A stretch of 64,000 nt of DNA from Olsenella sp. An293 (GTDB lineage Bacteria > Actinomycetota > Coriobacteriia > Coriobacteriales > Atopobiaceae): positions 62,001 to 126,000 of the forward strand of contig NZ_NFIT01000002.1 of assembly GCF_002159495.1 (NCBI RefSeq). Reading direction: 5' to 3'. The position numbers and the translations under genes were made by a program. Positions 1 to 7,838 of this stretch are shown here, piece by piece. How positions within the stretch are numbered: the stretch's first letter is position 1; every line of letters starts with the position of its first letter. The notes under the pieces were generated by a model that was not told where the DNA came from, did no database searches, and worked only from the letters and a program-made list of their open reading frames with translations.

Positions 1-116
1 TGTCGAACGACCGTGCTTCGCGTCAGTTTTCCTCACGCATGTCGTTGTCAACTTTCTCAGCTAGTGGGCGACCAAGCAAATGGGCTGGTAACCGAACAAT
101 TTCATCGACCAAACAA
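1..116. other. Left edge, no gene supported
   Basis: This 116-base edge carries no reading frame with a believable start and ribosome binding site. A short minus-strand frame ends near position 23 but overlaps the terminator hairpin at 117-147 and has no Shine-Dalgarno sequence. The neighbouring gene to the left is outside the window. Confidence 0.4.
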
Positions 117-147
117 AGAGCCGGGGCACAATCCGGACCCCGGCTCT
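103..147 (-). terminator. Rho-independent terminator of the Nudix gene
   Basis: A perfect 10-bp stem (AGAGCCGGGG with CCCCGGCTCT, positions 117-147) encloses an 11-base loop. On the minus strand it is followed by a T-rich stretch (TTTGTTTGG). It lies 28 bases past the Nudix stop codon. Confidence 0.8.
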
Positions 148-174
148 CGTGCATCAGACTCGTGTCCTTATCGG

Positions 175-930
175 TTACTCGACATCCGCCTCTGCGGCAT
201 CCATCAGACGCCTCGAGATGGCATCGCAAATGAGTGCTCCCACGACGGTCTTTGCGTCCTCGATGCGCCCGTCCAGCACTGCGTCCACCAGCTCGCTCAC
301 CTCGACGAGGTCAACGTTGATGAACTCGTCGGCATCCGGGCTGGACTTGGAGAAGCTGAGGCCCGTGGCCATGTAGATGTGGATGAGCTCGTCGCAGAAT
401 CCAGCGGAGCTGGCGATGGTGGTGAGGTAGGCGATCTTCTCGGCCTCCATGCCGGTCTCTTCCAGCAGCTCGCGGCTCGCGCACTCCAGCGGGTCCTCAC
501 CCGGCGCAAGCTTGCCCGCAGGAATCTCCACGGTCACGCGGCCGAGCGCGGTGCGGTACTGGCGCACCAAGCAGATGCGGCCCTCGTCCGTGAGCGCGAC
601 AATGGCAACGGCGCCCGGATGGCGCACGACGTCGCGAATGGCGGCCCGGCCGTCAGGGAGCTGCACGCGGAGGCGGTCAACGTTAAAGATGCGGCCGGTC
701 CAGGCCACGTCCTCGGTGAGCGGGCGCTCTGCGAGGGCGGCGTCGCGGGGGTCGTCGTCCCCCAGCACGAGGTCACGCTCCTCGGGCGCGCCGGAGAGGT
801 GATCTTGGCTGGTGCGGTCGCCGTCATAGCTAAAGGCCGCTACGGAGTCTCTGATGTCATCGACGGCGTAGTTGAAGTCTTCCTGAGTGGGCTCTGCAAC
901 GTCCCGTGCGGTGATCTTCTCCTCGGACAT
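175..930 (-). CDS. Nudix hydrolase, ADP-ribose pyrophosphatase-like
   Basis: This 251-residue protein probably hydrolyses ADP-ribose or a related nucleoside diphosphate sugar in the cytoplasm. Residues 139-161 match the Nudix box GX5EX7REUXEEXGU exactly, with RELLEETG supplying the Mg-binding glutamates. IPAGK just before the box and the proline-containing HPGAV segment are typical of the NudF/ADP-ribose group. About 70 N-terminal residues are acidic and outside the conserved fold. The ATG at 930 is preceded by AGGAGG at good spacing. The gene is transcribed alone, away from the HTH gene at 1235. The Nudix fold is certain; the substrate is inferred from the family. Confidence 0.88.
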   Translation of the reverse strand: MSEEKITARDVAEPTQEDFNYAVDDIRDSVAAFSYDGDRTSQDHLSGAPEERDLVLGDDDPRDAALAERPLTEDVAWTGRIFNVDRLRVQLPDGRAAIRDVVRHPGAVAIVALTDEGRICLVRQYRTALGRVTVEIPAGKLAPGEDPLECASRELLEETGMEAEKIAYLTTIASSAGFCDELIHIYMATGLSFSKSSPDADEFINVDLVEVSELVDAVLDGRIEDAKTVVGALICDAISRRLMDAAEADVE

Positions 931-965
931 GGGTCCTCCTGGTTTGCGGTTGTGTTCGCACCCTC

Positions 966-971
966 ATTGTA
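966..971 (-). promoter_or_regulatory. Candidate -10 element of the Nudix gene
   Basis: The minus strand reads TACAAT about 36 bases upstream of the start codon at 930. No convincing -35 hexamer is seen at 17 bases. Confidence 0.45.
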
Positions 972-1122
972 CCTGCGAGGGCCAACAACTGACTCCATAT
1001 TGGCCCTTCTTAGGACACAGCATCGACTACGCTATCGAACATGTGACACTGTCATACCGCCCCGCGCTCTGACGGTATAGTCAAACATCTTGCCGGTATT
1101 CCAGATATGCGGACATCGGCTA

Positions 1123-1189
1123 CATAGTTGACTATGCTGACCAAAGTCTCTGTTTGTCAATCAAACAATACGGCCTGACCACGTATAAT
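1123..1189 (+). promoter_or_regulatory. Promoter and palindrome upstream of the HTH/coiled-coil gene
   Basis: A TATAAT -10 box lies at 1184-1189 with a weak -35. Upstream, CATAGT-TG-ACTATG (1123-1136) is a palindrome with 6-bp arms, a possible operator for autoregulation. The -10 position would start the transcript near 1196, which rules out translation starts further upstream. Confidence 0.5.
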
Positions 1190-1234
1190 CTCGATTGCAT
1201 AGCACACATCATTGAACCAGTCAGGAGCGTTCCC

Positions 1235-1735
1235 ATGCCTGTCACCAAACGAGAGATTGCCGACCAGCTGGGCGTTGCCAAACAAACAGTGGTCAACTAC
1301 ATCGACAAACTAGGCCTCGCGCCCGAACACGTAACGCGCGTGGGCAAGACGGACGTGCTCGATGACTTTGCCGTGTCGGCGCTTGCCCACGCCCTGGGCA
1401 AGAACGTGCCGCCCCGGATGGCAACGACGCCCTCTCCAGAGGAGCCCGTCGCCGACGCCGCGGCACCGGACCCCGTGATAGCGGCGCTCAACGGGCGCAT
1501 CGCCGACCTCAAGGAGCAGAACGAGCGCCTTGTCGCTGAACTTGCGGAGCTCCGCGCCTCGCGCGAGCGGGAACTGTCCGACATGAGAGACCAGCTCGAC
1601 GCCGCCAACGACCGCGCGGCGCATCTCGCAGACCGCGTAGCGGGCATCGCCGAGCGCCAGCAGGCCATGGCGGCGCTGCCTTGGTGGAAGCGCGGGACGT
1701 TTGCGACCAAATTGCTCGGCTCTGGTTCGGAATAG
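1235..1735 (+). CDS. HTH DNA-binding protein with coiled coil (DUF536-like)
   Basis: This 166-residue protein has an N-terminal helix-turn-helix (residues about 1-45, including IADQLGVAKQTVVNYIDKLG), a proline/alanine linker and a long coiled coil (about 80-145, rich in E, L, R and A heptads). It ends in a short basic, tryptophan-containing tail (PWWKRGTF). The layout resembles the DUF536 proteins of Gram-positive plasmids, thought to act in plasmid replication or stability. The ATG at 1235 follows AGGAG at 7-base spacing. The reading frame stays open back to 1154, but that would begin before the -10 box. It stands alone on the plus strand. Its role in this chromosome is unknown; DNA binding and oligomerisation are inferred. 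Confidence 0.72.
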   Translation: MPVTKREIADQLGVAKQTVVNYIDKLGLAPEHVTRVGKTDVLDDFAVSALAHALGKNVPPRMATTPSPEEPVADAAAPDPVIAALNGRIADLKEQNERLVAELAELRASRERELSDMRDQLDAANDRAAHLADRVAGIAERQQAMAALPWWKRGTFATKLLGSGSE

Positions 1736-1760
1736 CCAACTAACACGCACATAAACGCAC

Positions 1761-1794
1761 ATGGCCGGTGGTCGACCAATCGACCACCGGCCAT
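1761..1794. terminator. Bidirectional hairpin between the HTH gene and purD
   Basis: A perfect 14-bp inverted repeat (ATGGCCGGTGGTCG and its complement) with a 6-base loop lies between the convergent stop codons. No strong T tract follows on either strand, so it probably serves both genes as a shared 3' end or transcript stabiliser. Confidence 0.6.
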
Positions 1795-1819
1795 CACATG
1801 AGCGTCTGCAAAAGCTGAG

Positions 1820-3106
1820 CTACTTCACCGCACGCAGACCAATGTCGCTTCGATACGTCTTGCCCTCGAAGTCGATGAGCTCGCACGCCTCGTAGGCACG
1901 GGCGCGCGCCTCCTCGAAGGTGGGGGCCACGGCCGTGACGTCGAGCACGCGGCCGCCGGAGGTGACGATCGAGCCGTCCTCGGAGACGGCGGTGCCGGCG
2001 TGGTAGACCGTCACGCCCTCGAGGGCCTCGGCCTTCTCGATGCCGGTGATGACCTTGCCCTTCTCGTAGGAGCCGGGGTAGCCGGCGGAGGTCAGGACCA
2101 CCGAGACCGCCCAGTCGTTGTCCCAGGAGACCATGTCCGGCGTGAGCGTGCCGTCGTCGCAGGCCAAGAAGACGTCCACGAGGTCGGCCTTCATGCGCGG
2201 CAGGACCACTTGGGTCTCGGGGTCGCCAAAGCGGGCGTTGAACTCCAGGACCTTGGGACCTTCGGCCGTGAGCATGAAGCCGCCGTAGAGGCAGCCCGAG
2301 TAGGTGATGCCCTCGGAGGCCAGCTCGTCTACCACGCGCTGCTCGACCTCGACCATCGTGGCCAGGTCCTCGGCGCTGACCAGGTGCTCCGGAACCGGGG
2401 AGTAGACGCCCATGCCGCCCGTGTTGGGGCCCTTGTCGCCGTCGAGGGCGCGCTTGTGGTCCTGCGCGGTGGCGAGCGGCACCACGGTCTTGCCGTCCGT
2501 GAGGGCCAGCAGCGAGCACTCCGGGCCCTCCAGCGTCTCCTCGACCACCACGGTGGCTCCCGCATCGCCAAAGACGCCAGAGAAGCACTCGCGCACGCCC
2601 TCGAGGGCCTCCTCCAGGGTCTTGGCCACGATGACGCCCTTGCCGGCGGCCAGGCCGTCGGCCTTGATCACGATGGGGGCGCCGACCTGGCGCACGTAGG
2701 CCTCGCAGGGCTCCTGCTCGGTGAAGCTGCGATATGCCGCGGTGGGAACGCCGGCACGGGCCATGACCTGCTTGGCAAACTTCTTGGAGCCCTCCATCTG
2801 GGCCGCGTCGCCGTTGGGGCCAAAGCAGGGGATGCCGGCGGAGCGCACCGCGTCGGCCACGCCTGCCACGAGCGGCGCCTCGGGGCCAATGACCACGAGC
2901 CCGACGTTGTGCTCGCGGGCCCAGGTGGCCACGGCGACCGGGGACTCGGCGTCGAGCTCGACCTTCTGGGCCATGGCGTCCATGCCGCCGTTGCCCGGGG
3001 CCACGTAGAGCTTCCCGGCGCGGGAAGACTCGGCGAGCTTAACGAGAAGCGCGTGCTCGCGCCCGCCGGAGCCAAGAAGCAGGATGTCCACCTTCGCGTT
3101 GCTCAT
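1820..3106 (-). CDS. purD: Phosphoribosylamine-glycine ligase (GAR synthetase)
   Basis: PurD joins glycine to 5-phosphoribosylamine with ATP, the second step of de novo purine synthesis. The 428 residues are normal for the family. Visible motifs are GSGGREHAL near the N terminus, the ATP-grasp glycine-rich loop KADGLAAGKGV, EGPECSLLALTDG, the DHKRALDGDKGPNTGGMG block and NARFGDPETQ near the metal site. The ATG at 3106 has AGGAGG just upstream. A longer in-frame extension to 3244 is basic and low-complexity and is rejected. It is the last gene of purA-degV-purD, 40 bases after the DegV-family gene. Confidence 0.96.
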   Translation of the reverse strand: MSNAKVDILLLGSGGREHALLVKLAESSRAGKLYVAPGNGGMDAMAQKVELDAESPVAVATWAREHNVGLVVIGPEAPLVAGVADAVRSAGIPCFGPNGDAAQMEGSKKFAKQVMARAGVPTAAYRSFTEQEPCEAYVRQVGAPIVIKADGLAAGKGVIVAKTLEEALEGVRECFSGVFGDAGATVVVEETLEGPECSLLALTDGKTVVPLATAQDHKRALDGDKGPNTGGMGVYSPVPEHLVSAEDLATMVEVEQRVVDELASEGITYSGCLYGGFMLTAEGPKVLEFNARFGDPETQVVLPRMKADLVDVFLACDDGTLTPDMVSWDNDWAVSVVLTSAGYPGSYEKGKVITGIEKAEALEGVTVYHAGTAVSEDGSIVTSGGRVLDVTAVAPTFEEARARAYEACELIDFEGKTYRSDIGLRAVK

Positions 3107-3146
3107 GTCTTTCCTCCTAGAACGGGCGGCCCGAGCGGCCGCGCTC

Positions 3147-4046
3147 TTATGAATCCCTCCCGGCGCGCAAGGCGTCGTCCGCCGCCTGGACCTCGTCCTC
3201 GCCGGCCGTGCCGGCGGCGCGCCAGTAGACGTCTGCGGGGGCAAAGGCTACCGCCACGGCCCCTTGGCCCACGACCTTCTCGACCTGCGACGATGCGCTC
3301 ACCGAGCCCAGGCGCCGCGCCTCGAACTCGTTGGTGTCGAGCGGCTTCTCGAGCGCGCGGAGTGCGCGGGCGTCGCCAGTCTCGATGGTGGCGTAGACGA
3401 GCTCGCCCTCGCTGGCGGCCACGGCGCTCATGGCGTGCGCGAGGCGCCCCGTGAGGTCAGAGAGCTCGCTGGAGCGCGCGAGCTGCGTCACCTCCCCGCG
3501 CGAGACGAGGTAGAGGCCGCGCTCGCCGGAGATCCTGATGCGTAGGCTCGACGTGGCGCGCCCGAGCAGGCCCGCCCGGGGCTTGCGGGAGCGCCTGCGG
3601 GCAAAGCGCGCGGCGACCGTGGGGATGACGAGCAGCCGGACGCTGCCGGCGAGGCGCTGCGCCTGCTCCACGGCCTCGTCGAGGGTCGCGCCGTCGGCCC
3701 AGTGGCACATCAGCCGAAAGACCACCATGCCCGTGGCCGCGGAGGCCGAGCCGGCGTCGATCACGCGCACGTCCGCCACGCCCTCGCAGGCCGCGGCGGC
3801 CTCGCGGGCGCACGTGACCACGGGCGAGAAGGACGCGCAGGAGTGCACCGAGACGATCTTGTCGTGCCCCTGGGCGGCGAGCGCGCGGTAGGTGCGCACG
3901 AGGGCTTGCGTCAGCGCGACCTCGTCGACGTGGCCCAGCGCGTCATGCGGGACGTCCTCGAGGACCGTGGCCTGGGCCCGCTCAAGGTAGACCGGGGGCA
4001 GGTCGCACCCCCGGTCGCACACGATTGTGAAGTTTCGCTCGAGCAC
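3147..4046 (-). CDS. DegV family fatty-acid-binding protein
   Basis: This is a 299-residue protein of the DegV fold. Several members bind a fatty acid between two domains, and some (FakB) present it to the kinase FakA for phosphorylation. The N terminus (TIVCDRGCDLPP) matches the family's opening strand and loop. VSVHSCASFSPVVTCAREAAA is close to the usual ligand-binding IxLSSxLSGTYQSA segment but lacks the exact motif. VIDAGSASAATGMVV matches the family's domain junction. The GTG start at 4046 has a weak AGGCGG site and lies 13 bases after purA. It sits between two purine genes, so it is co-transcribed with them, but no link to purine synthesis is known. Confidence 0.82.
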   Translation of the reverse strand: MLERNFTIVCDRGCDLPPVYLERAQATVLEDVPHDALGHVDEVALTQALVRTYRALAAQGHDKIVSVHSCASFSPVVTCAREAAAACEGVADVRVIDAGSASAATGMVVFRLMCHWADGATLDEAVEQAQRLAGSVRLLVIPTVAARFARRRSRKPRAGLLGRATSSLRIRISGERGLYLVSRGEVTQLARSSELSDLTGRLAHAMSAVAASEGELVYATIETGDARALRALEKPLDTNEFEARRLGSVSASSQVEKVVGQGAVAVAFAPADVYWRAAGTAGEDEVQAADDALRAGRDS

Positions 4047-4059
4047 GTGGCAGATCCGC

Positions 4060-5340
4060 CTAGTGCCAGTAGCGGTCGATGGTCTGCTCGCGGTCCGGGC
4101 CCACCGTGATGATGGAGACGCGCACGCCGGCGAGCTGCTCGAGGAAGTCGATGTAGTCCTTGGCCTCGCGCGGGAGCTGGTAGAAGTTGCGGACGCCGGA
4201 GATGTCGCACTTCCAGCCGGGCAGGGTCTCGTAGACCGGCTTGGCGTGATAGAAGACGCTCTGGTGCTCGGGGACGGTGTGATACTCCACGCCGTCGCAC
4301 TCGTAGGCCACGCAGACCTTGATCTCGTCCAGGCAGCCCAGGACGTCGAGCTTGGTGATGGCGAGGTCCGTGAGGCCGTTGACGCGGGCGGCGTAGTTCA
4401 CGACCACGGCGTCATACCAGCCGCAGCGACGCTTGCGCCCGGTGGTCACGCCGTACTCGTGACCGACCTCGCCGAGCTTCTCGCCGATCTCGTCGAAGAG
4501 CTCGGTGGGGAAGGGGCCGGAGCCCACGCGGGTGAGGTAGGCCTTGGCGACGCCCAGGACGCGGTCGATGTTGGTGGGGCCCACGCCCGAGCCGGTGACG
4601 GCGCCGCCGGCGGTGCAGTTGGAGCTGGTCACGAAGGGGTAGGTGCCGTGGTCGATGTCGAGCATCGTGGCCTGGGCGCCCTCAAAGAGCACGCTCTTGC
4701 CGCCCTCGAGCTGCTCGTTCAGGAAGAGGCTGCTCTCGACGATGTAGGGGCGGATGCGCTCTGCGTAGGGCAGGTAGGTCTCGCAGATCTGCTCGACGGT
4801 GTAGGTGGGCAGCTCGTAGACCTTGCTCAGGATGGGGTTGGTGTAGGCCAGCGCGCTCTCGAGCTTCTCGCGGAAGATCTTCTCGTCGAGCATGTCCTGG
4901 ATGCGCAGGCCCGTGCGGTTCATCTTGTCCATGTAGCAGGGGCCCACGCCGCGCTTGGTGGTGCCGATGAGGTTCTTGCCGAGCTTCTTCTCATGGGCGC
5001 CGTCGAGGTCCTTGTGGTAGGGCATGACGATGTGCGCGTTGCCGGAGATCTTGAGGCGCTCGGCGGAGATGCCCTGCTCGGCGAGCATGTCGATCTCCTG
5101 GAGCAGGACCTCGGGGTCCACGATGCAGCCGTTGCCGATCACGGGGTAGGTGCCCTCGTACATGACGCCGGAGGGGACCTGGTGAAGCGCCAGCTTCTTT
5201 CCGTTGGCGATGACCGTGTGGCCGGCGTTGGCGCCGCCTGCGTAGCGGCAGACCACGTCGAAGTCGCCGGAGATGAGGTCGGTGACCTTGCCCTTGCCCT
5301 CGTCGCCCCACTGAGTACCCACGAGCACTGATGCGGACAT
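4060..5340 (-). CDS. purA: Adenylosuccinate synthetase
   Basis: PurA couples IMP and aspartate with GTP hydrolysis to form adenylosuccinate, the first committed step to AMP. The 426 residues are full length. The GTP-binding P-loop GTQWGDEGKGK (8-18), NAGHT, the GVGPCYMDKMNRTG segment and the GRKRRCGWYDA block near residue 300 are all present. The ATG at 5340 is chosen by homology to the family N terminus; its ribosome binding site (AAAGGG) is modest. The frame stays open far upstream into dnaB on another frame, which is a shadow. It heads the purA-degV-purD operon and follows dnaB by 80 bases. Confidence 0.97.
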   Translation of the reverse strand: MSASVLVGTQWGDEGKGKVTDLISGDFDVVCRYAGGANAGHTVIANGKKLALHQVPSGVMYEGTYPVIGNGCIVDPEVLLQEIDMLAEQGISAERLKISGNAHIVMPYHKDLDGAHEKKLGKNLIGTTKRGVGPCYMDKMNRTGLRIQDMLDEKIFREKLESALAYTNPILSKVYELPTYTVEQICETYLPYAERIRPYIVESSLFLNEQLEGGKSVLFEGAQATMLDIDHGTYPFVTSSNCTAGGAVTGSGVGPTNIDRVLGVAKAYLTRVGSGPFPTELFDEIGEKLGEVGHEYGVTTGRKRRCGWYDAVVVNYAARVNGLTDLAITKLDVLGCLDEIKVCVAYECDGVEYHTVPEHQSVFYHAKPVYETLPGWKCDISGVRNFYQLPREAKDYIDFLEQLAGVRVSIITVGPDREQTIDRYWH

Positions 5341-5374
5341 GTGCGCCCTTTCGTCGCGTTTCACATACGGGTTC

Positions 5375-5380
5375 ATTATA
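5375..5380 (-). promoter_or_regulatory. Candidate -10 element of purA
   Basis: TATAAT on the minus strand, 35 bases upstream of the purA start codon and inside the 80-base gap after dnaB. No clear -35 sequence is seen in the GC-rich region before it. Confidence 0.5.
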
Positions 5381-5420
5381 CGGCAGGCGCGGCGCGCCGG
5401 AGGCGGGACGCCGGGGCGCG

Positions 5421-6809
5421 CTAGTCGTGGAAGGAGTCGACCTCGACGAACTTGGTGGAGCCGGGCAGGAAGGTCAGCGGGATGTCCGCGAGCGCGCCCG
5501 AGCGGTTCTTGGCGATGATGAAGGTGGTCTCGTTCATGGCCGGGCGGTCCTCGCGCGCCGCCTCGTCCTCGTTCATCGAGCGGTCGAGCAGGGCGACGAT
5601 GTCGGCGTCCTGCTCGATGGAGCCGGACTCGCGCAGGTCGGAGAGCTGCGGGCGCTTGCCGGTGCGGTTCTCTACGGTACGGTTGAGCTGCGAGAGCGCC
5701 ACGACAGGCACGCCCAGGTCCTTTGCCATGATCTTGATGCCGCGGCTCATCTCCGAGACCTCGGTCGCGCGGCTGTCCGCGCGGCGCTGGCCGACGGGCG
5801 GGGAGATGAGCTGCAGGTAGTCGATGATCACCAGGCCAAGCTTCTTGCCGTGCAGGATGCGGCGGGCCTTGGCGCGGATCTCGGTCACCGTGGTGCCGGG
5901 GGTGTCGTCGATCATGATGTCGAGCTGCGAGAGGTCGTTGGTGGCCTGGAGGATCTGCGGCCACTGCTCGTTTCTGATGCGCGCGGAGCGGATCTCCTGC
6001 AGGCCCACGCGCGCGTTTGCGGCGAGCAGGCGCTGCGCGATCTCGACCTTGGACATCTCGAGAGAAAACATCGCCACGCTGGCCCCGGCAAAGGCGGCGT
6101 TGGTCATGAGGTTGAGCGCGAACGAGGTCTTGCCCACGCCCGGGCGCGCGCCGATGACGACCATCTGGCCGGGACGCAGGCCGAGCAGGCAGTCGTCGAT
6201 CTTGGGGAAGCCGGTGAGGACGCCGAGCGGGCCGTCGTGGTTGGCGGCGTTGGCGCCGAGCTCCTCGTAGAGGTCGGCCATGATCTCCTCGAGGGACTGC
6301 TCGCTCGCGTGGACGTCGCGGTTGGTGACGTCGAGCAGCATGCGCTCGGCGCGGTCCACGACCTCCTTGGTGTCCTCCGGCGCGTCGTAGGCGAGGGCGG
6401 TGATCTGGGCGGAGGCGCTGATCATCTTGCGCAGGGTGGTGTCGCGGTGCAGCATCTCGATGTGGCGCCGCCAGCCCACCAGCGCGAGCGAGTTGTTGCC
6501 CAACCCCAGAAGGAAGCTCCGGCCGCCCACGCGCTCGAGCTCGCCGGCGCTCTTGAGGTAGTCCGCCAGCGAGATGGTGTCAATGGGCATGTTCTTGTCG
6601 AACATCTCGCGCATCGCAACAAAGACGGTGCGGTTGGAGGGGTAGTAGAAGTCGTCCGGCTCGAGGTCGATGAGGCACTCCTGGAGCGCCTCCGCGGAGA
6701 CCATCATCGCGGAGAGGACCGAGGCCTCGGCCTCCGGGTCCTGCGGCATGACGGCGTTCTCGTTGGCGGTCATGCGGGTGGGGTTCACGTCATAGCCGCT
6801 CTGCGCCAT
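5421..6809 (-). CDS. dnaB: Replicative DNA helicase DnaB
   Basis: DnaB is the hexameric 5'-3' helicase that unwinds DNA ahead of the replication fork. The 462-residue protein has the N-terminal DnaB domain (PQDPEAEASVLSAMM near residues 20-35) and a RecA-like C-terminal domain. Walker A is GARPGVGKT, and Walker B with the following motif is LVIIDYLQLI. The arginine-rich segment (VGQRRADSRATEVSEMSRG) and the SQLNRTVE block are typical. GAGGAG precedes the ATG at 6809 at 6 bases; an upstream extension to 6962 lacks family similarity. It lies after the rplI terminator and before purA, so it probably has its own promoter. Confidence 0.97.
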   Translation of the reverse strand: MAQSGYDVNPTRMTANENAVMPQDPEAEASVLSAMMVSAEALQECLIDLEPDDFYYPSNRTVFVAMREMFDKNMPIDTISLADYLKSAGELERVGGRSFLLGLGNNSLALVGWRRHIEMLHRDTTLRKMISASAQITALAYDAPEDTKEVVDRAERMLLDVTNRDVHASEQSLEEIMADLYEELGANAANHDGPLGVLTGFPKIDDCLLGLRPGQMVVIGARPGVGKTSFALNLMTNAAFAGASVAMFSLEMSKVEIAQRLLAANARVGLQEIRSARIRNEQWPQILQATNDLSQLDIMIDDTPGTTVTEIRAKARRILHGKKLGLVIIDYLQLISPPVGQRRADSRATEVSEMSRGIKIMAKDLGVPVVALSQLNRTVENRTGKRPQLSDLRESGSIEQDADIVALLDRSMNEDEAAREDRPAMNETTFIIAKNRSGALADIPLTFLPGSTKFVEVDSFHD

Positions 6810-7183
6810 GGTCGCTCCTCGACGGGACGTATTCCTACGGGTGATAAGCAGCGAGCCTGCGGCTCTCCCGGGGGCGGGCGAAAAGACGTTGGCTCGGGTC
6901 TTGGGACTCAATTGTGGCAGCACGTTCCGAGTCCCTGTCAAGAGGCAATTTCTCTCAAGCAACTCTCAACCACGGCATGTCGAGAAGAGACTCCGTCTGA
7001 CCGGGTCTTTCTTCCTTTTCGACGTTTTCATCATTTTTTCGCGGGTATCAACGAGGAGTTTTCAACAATTCTGAGCCGCTCACGTGGGCCCAAACAGCCG
7101 TACGAATAACGTTTTTTACGGCTGGCTGACGTGTTAGTTTGCAGAGAAACCGCAGGTAGTTGCCCCTGTTTTGGGCGCAACAC
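6810..7183. other. Intergenic region upstream of dnaB
   Basis: These 374 bases hold no gene. On the minus strand a TGTCAA/ATTGTG pair (6911-6941, read TTGACA-19-CACAAT) is a candidate dnaB promoter with a leader of about 95 bases. A sequence reading TTTTCAACA lies near 7053-7061 and resembles the DnaA boxes seen at the origin. The rest is pyrimidine-rich and featureless. Confidence 0.4.
6911..6941 (-). promoter_or_regulatory. Candidate dnaB promoter
   Basis: The minus strand shows a consensus -35 TTGACA (6936-6941) and CACAAT as -10 (6911-6916), separated by 19 bases, slightly longer than ideal. It would give a leader of roughly 95 bases before the dnaB ATG. Confidence 0.45.
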
Positions 7184-7225
7184 AAAAAAGGAGGCCCAGG
7201 GTGCCTTCAGCTACCCTGGGTCTCC
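7184..7225 (-). terminator. Rho-independent terminator of the rpsF-rplI operon
   Basis: A 13-bp GC-rich stem (7190-7202 with 7213-7225, one G-U pair) with a 10-base loop is followed on the minus strand by TTTTTTG. It lies about 75 bases past rplI. Confidence 0.88.
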
Positions 7226-7298
7226 CTTACCTTATCCTGACCTGCGCTTCTTGTAGAAATGCGCAGGTAAATCAGGTGTGGTCGAAAAGTGCTCGACC

Positions 7299-7823
7299 CT
7301 ACTCCGTGGCCTCGGTGGTCTCGGCCTCGGCCTCGACGGCCTCCTCGACCTCGGCGACCTCCTCGACGGTCTCCTCCTCGGTCACGCCCACGAGGACGTT
7401 GACCACGGCGGTGATCTCACGGTAGAGGTTGACCTCGACGGCGTGCTTGCCGGAGGTCTTGAGGTTGTTGCCACGGCCGACGCGCTTGCGGTCGACCTCG
7501 ATGCCGAGCTGCGCCTTGATGGCGTCGGCGATCTGGGCGGGGGTGACGGAGCCAAAGAGCTGGCCCTCCTCGCCGATCTTGGCGTCAACGGTCACCGACT
7601 TGCCATCGAGAGCGGCCTTGGTGGCCTCGGCGGCGGCGATGCGATCGGCCTCGCGCTTCTCGATGTTGTGGCGACGCTCCTCGAGCTGCTTGATGTTGCC
7701 CGGGGTGGCAGGCTGGGCGATCTTGTTGGGGAACAGGTAGTTCTCCGCAAAGCCCTGAGCGACGTCGACGATGTCGCCCTCGCCGCCCTTGCCCCGAAGC
7801 TCACCCAAGAGGATGACTTTCAT
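7299..7823 (-). CDS. rplI: 50S ribosomal protein L9
   Basis: L9 binds 23S rRNA at the base of the L1 stalk and helps maintain reading frame. The N-terminal RNA-binding domain is recognisable (MKVILLGELRGKGGEGDIVDVAQGFAENYLFP is the standard L9 start, split here as MKVILL and GFAENYLFPN). A connecting helix and a C-terminal domain follow. At 174 residues it is longer than the usual 148 because of an acidic tail rich in E, V, A and T (about residues 148-174), a low-complexity extension. It is the last gene of rpsF-ssb-rpsR-DUF2232-rplI, ending before a strong terminator. Confidence 0.96.
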   Translation of the reverse strand: MKVILLGELRGKGGEGDIVDVAQGFAENYLFPNKIAQPATPGNIKQLEERRHNIEKREADRIAAAEATKAALDGKSVTVDAKIGEEGQLFGSVTPAQIADAIKAQLGIEVDRKRVGRGNNLKTSGKHAVEVNLYREITAVVNVLVGVTEEETVEEVAEVEEAVEAEAETTEATE

Positions 7824-7838
7824 GGGATACTCCTTCGG

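Noticed and set aside
23-229. Short minus-strand frame at the left edge
   Set aside because: It runs through the terminator hairpin of the Nudix gene and lacks a ribosome site; only its last part looks protein-like.
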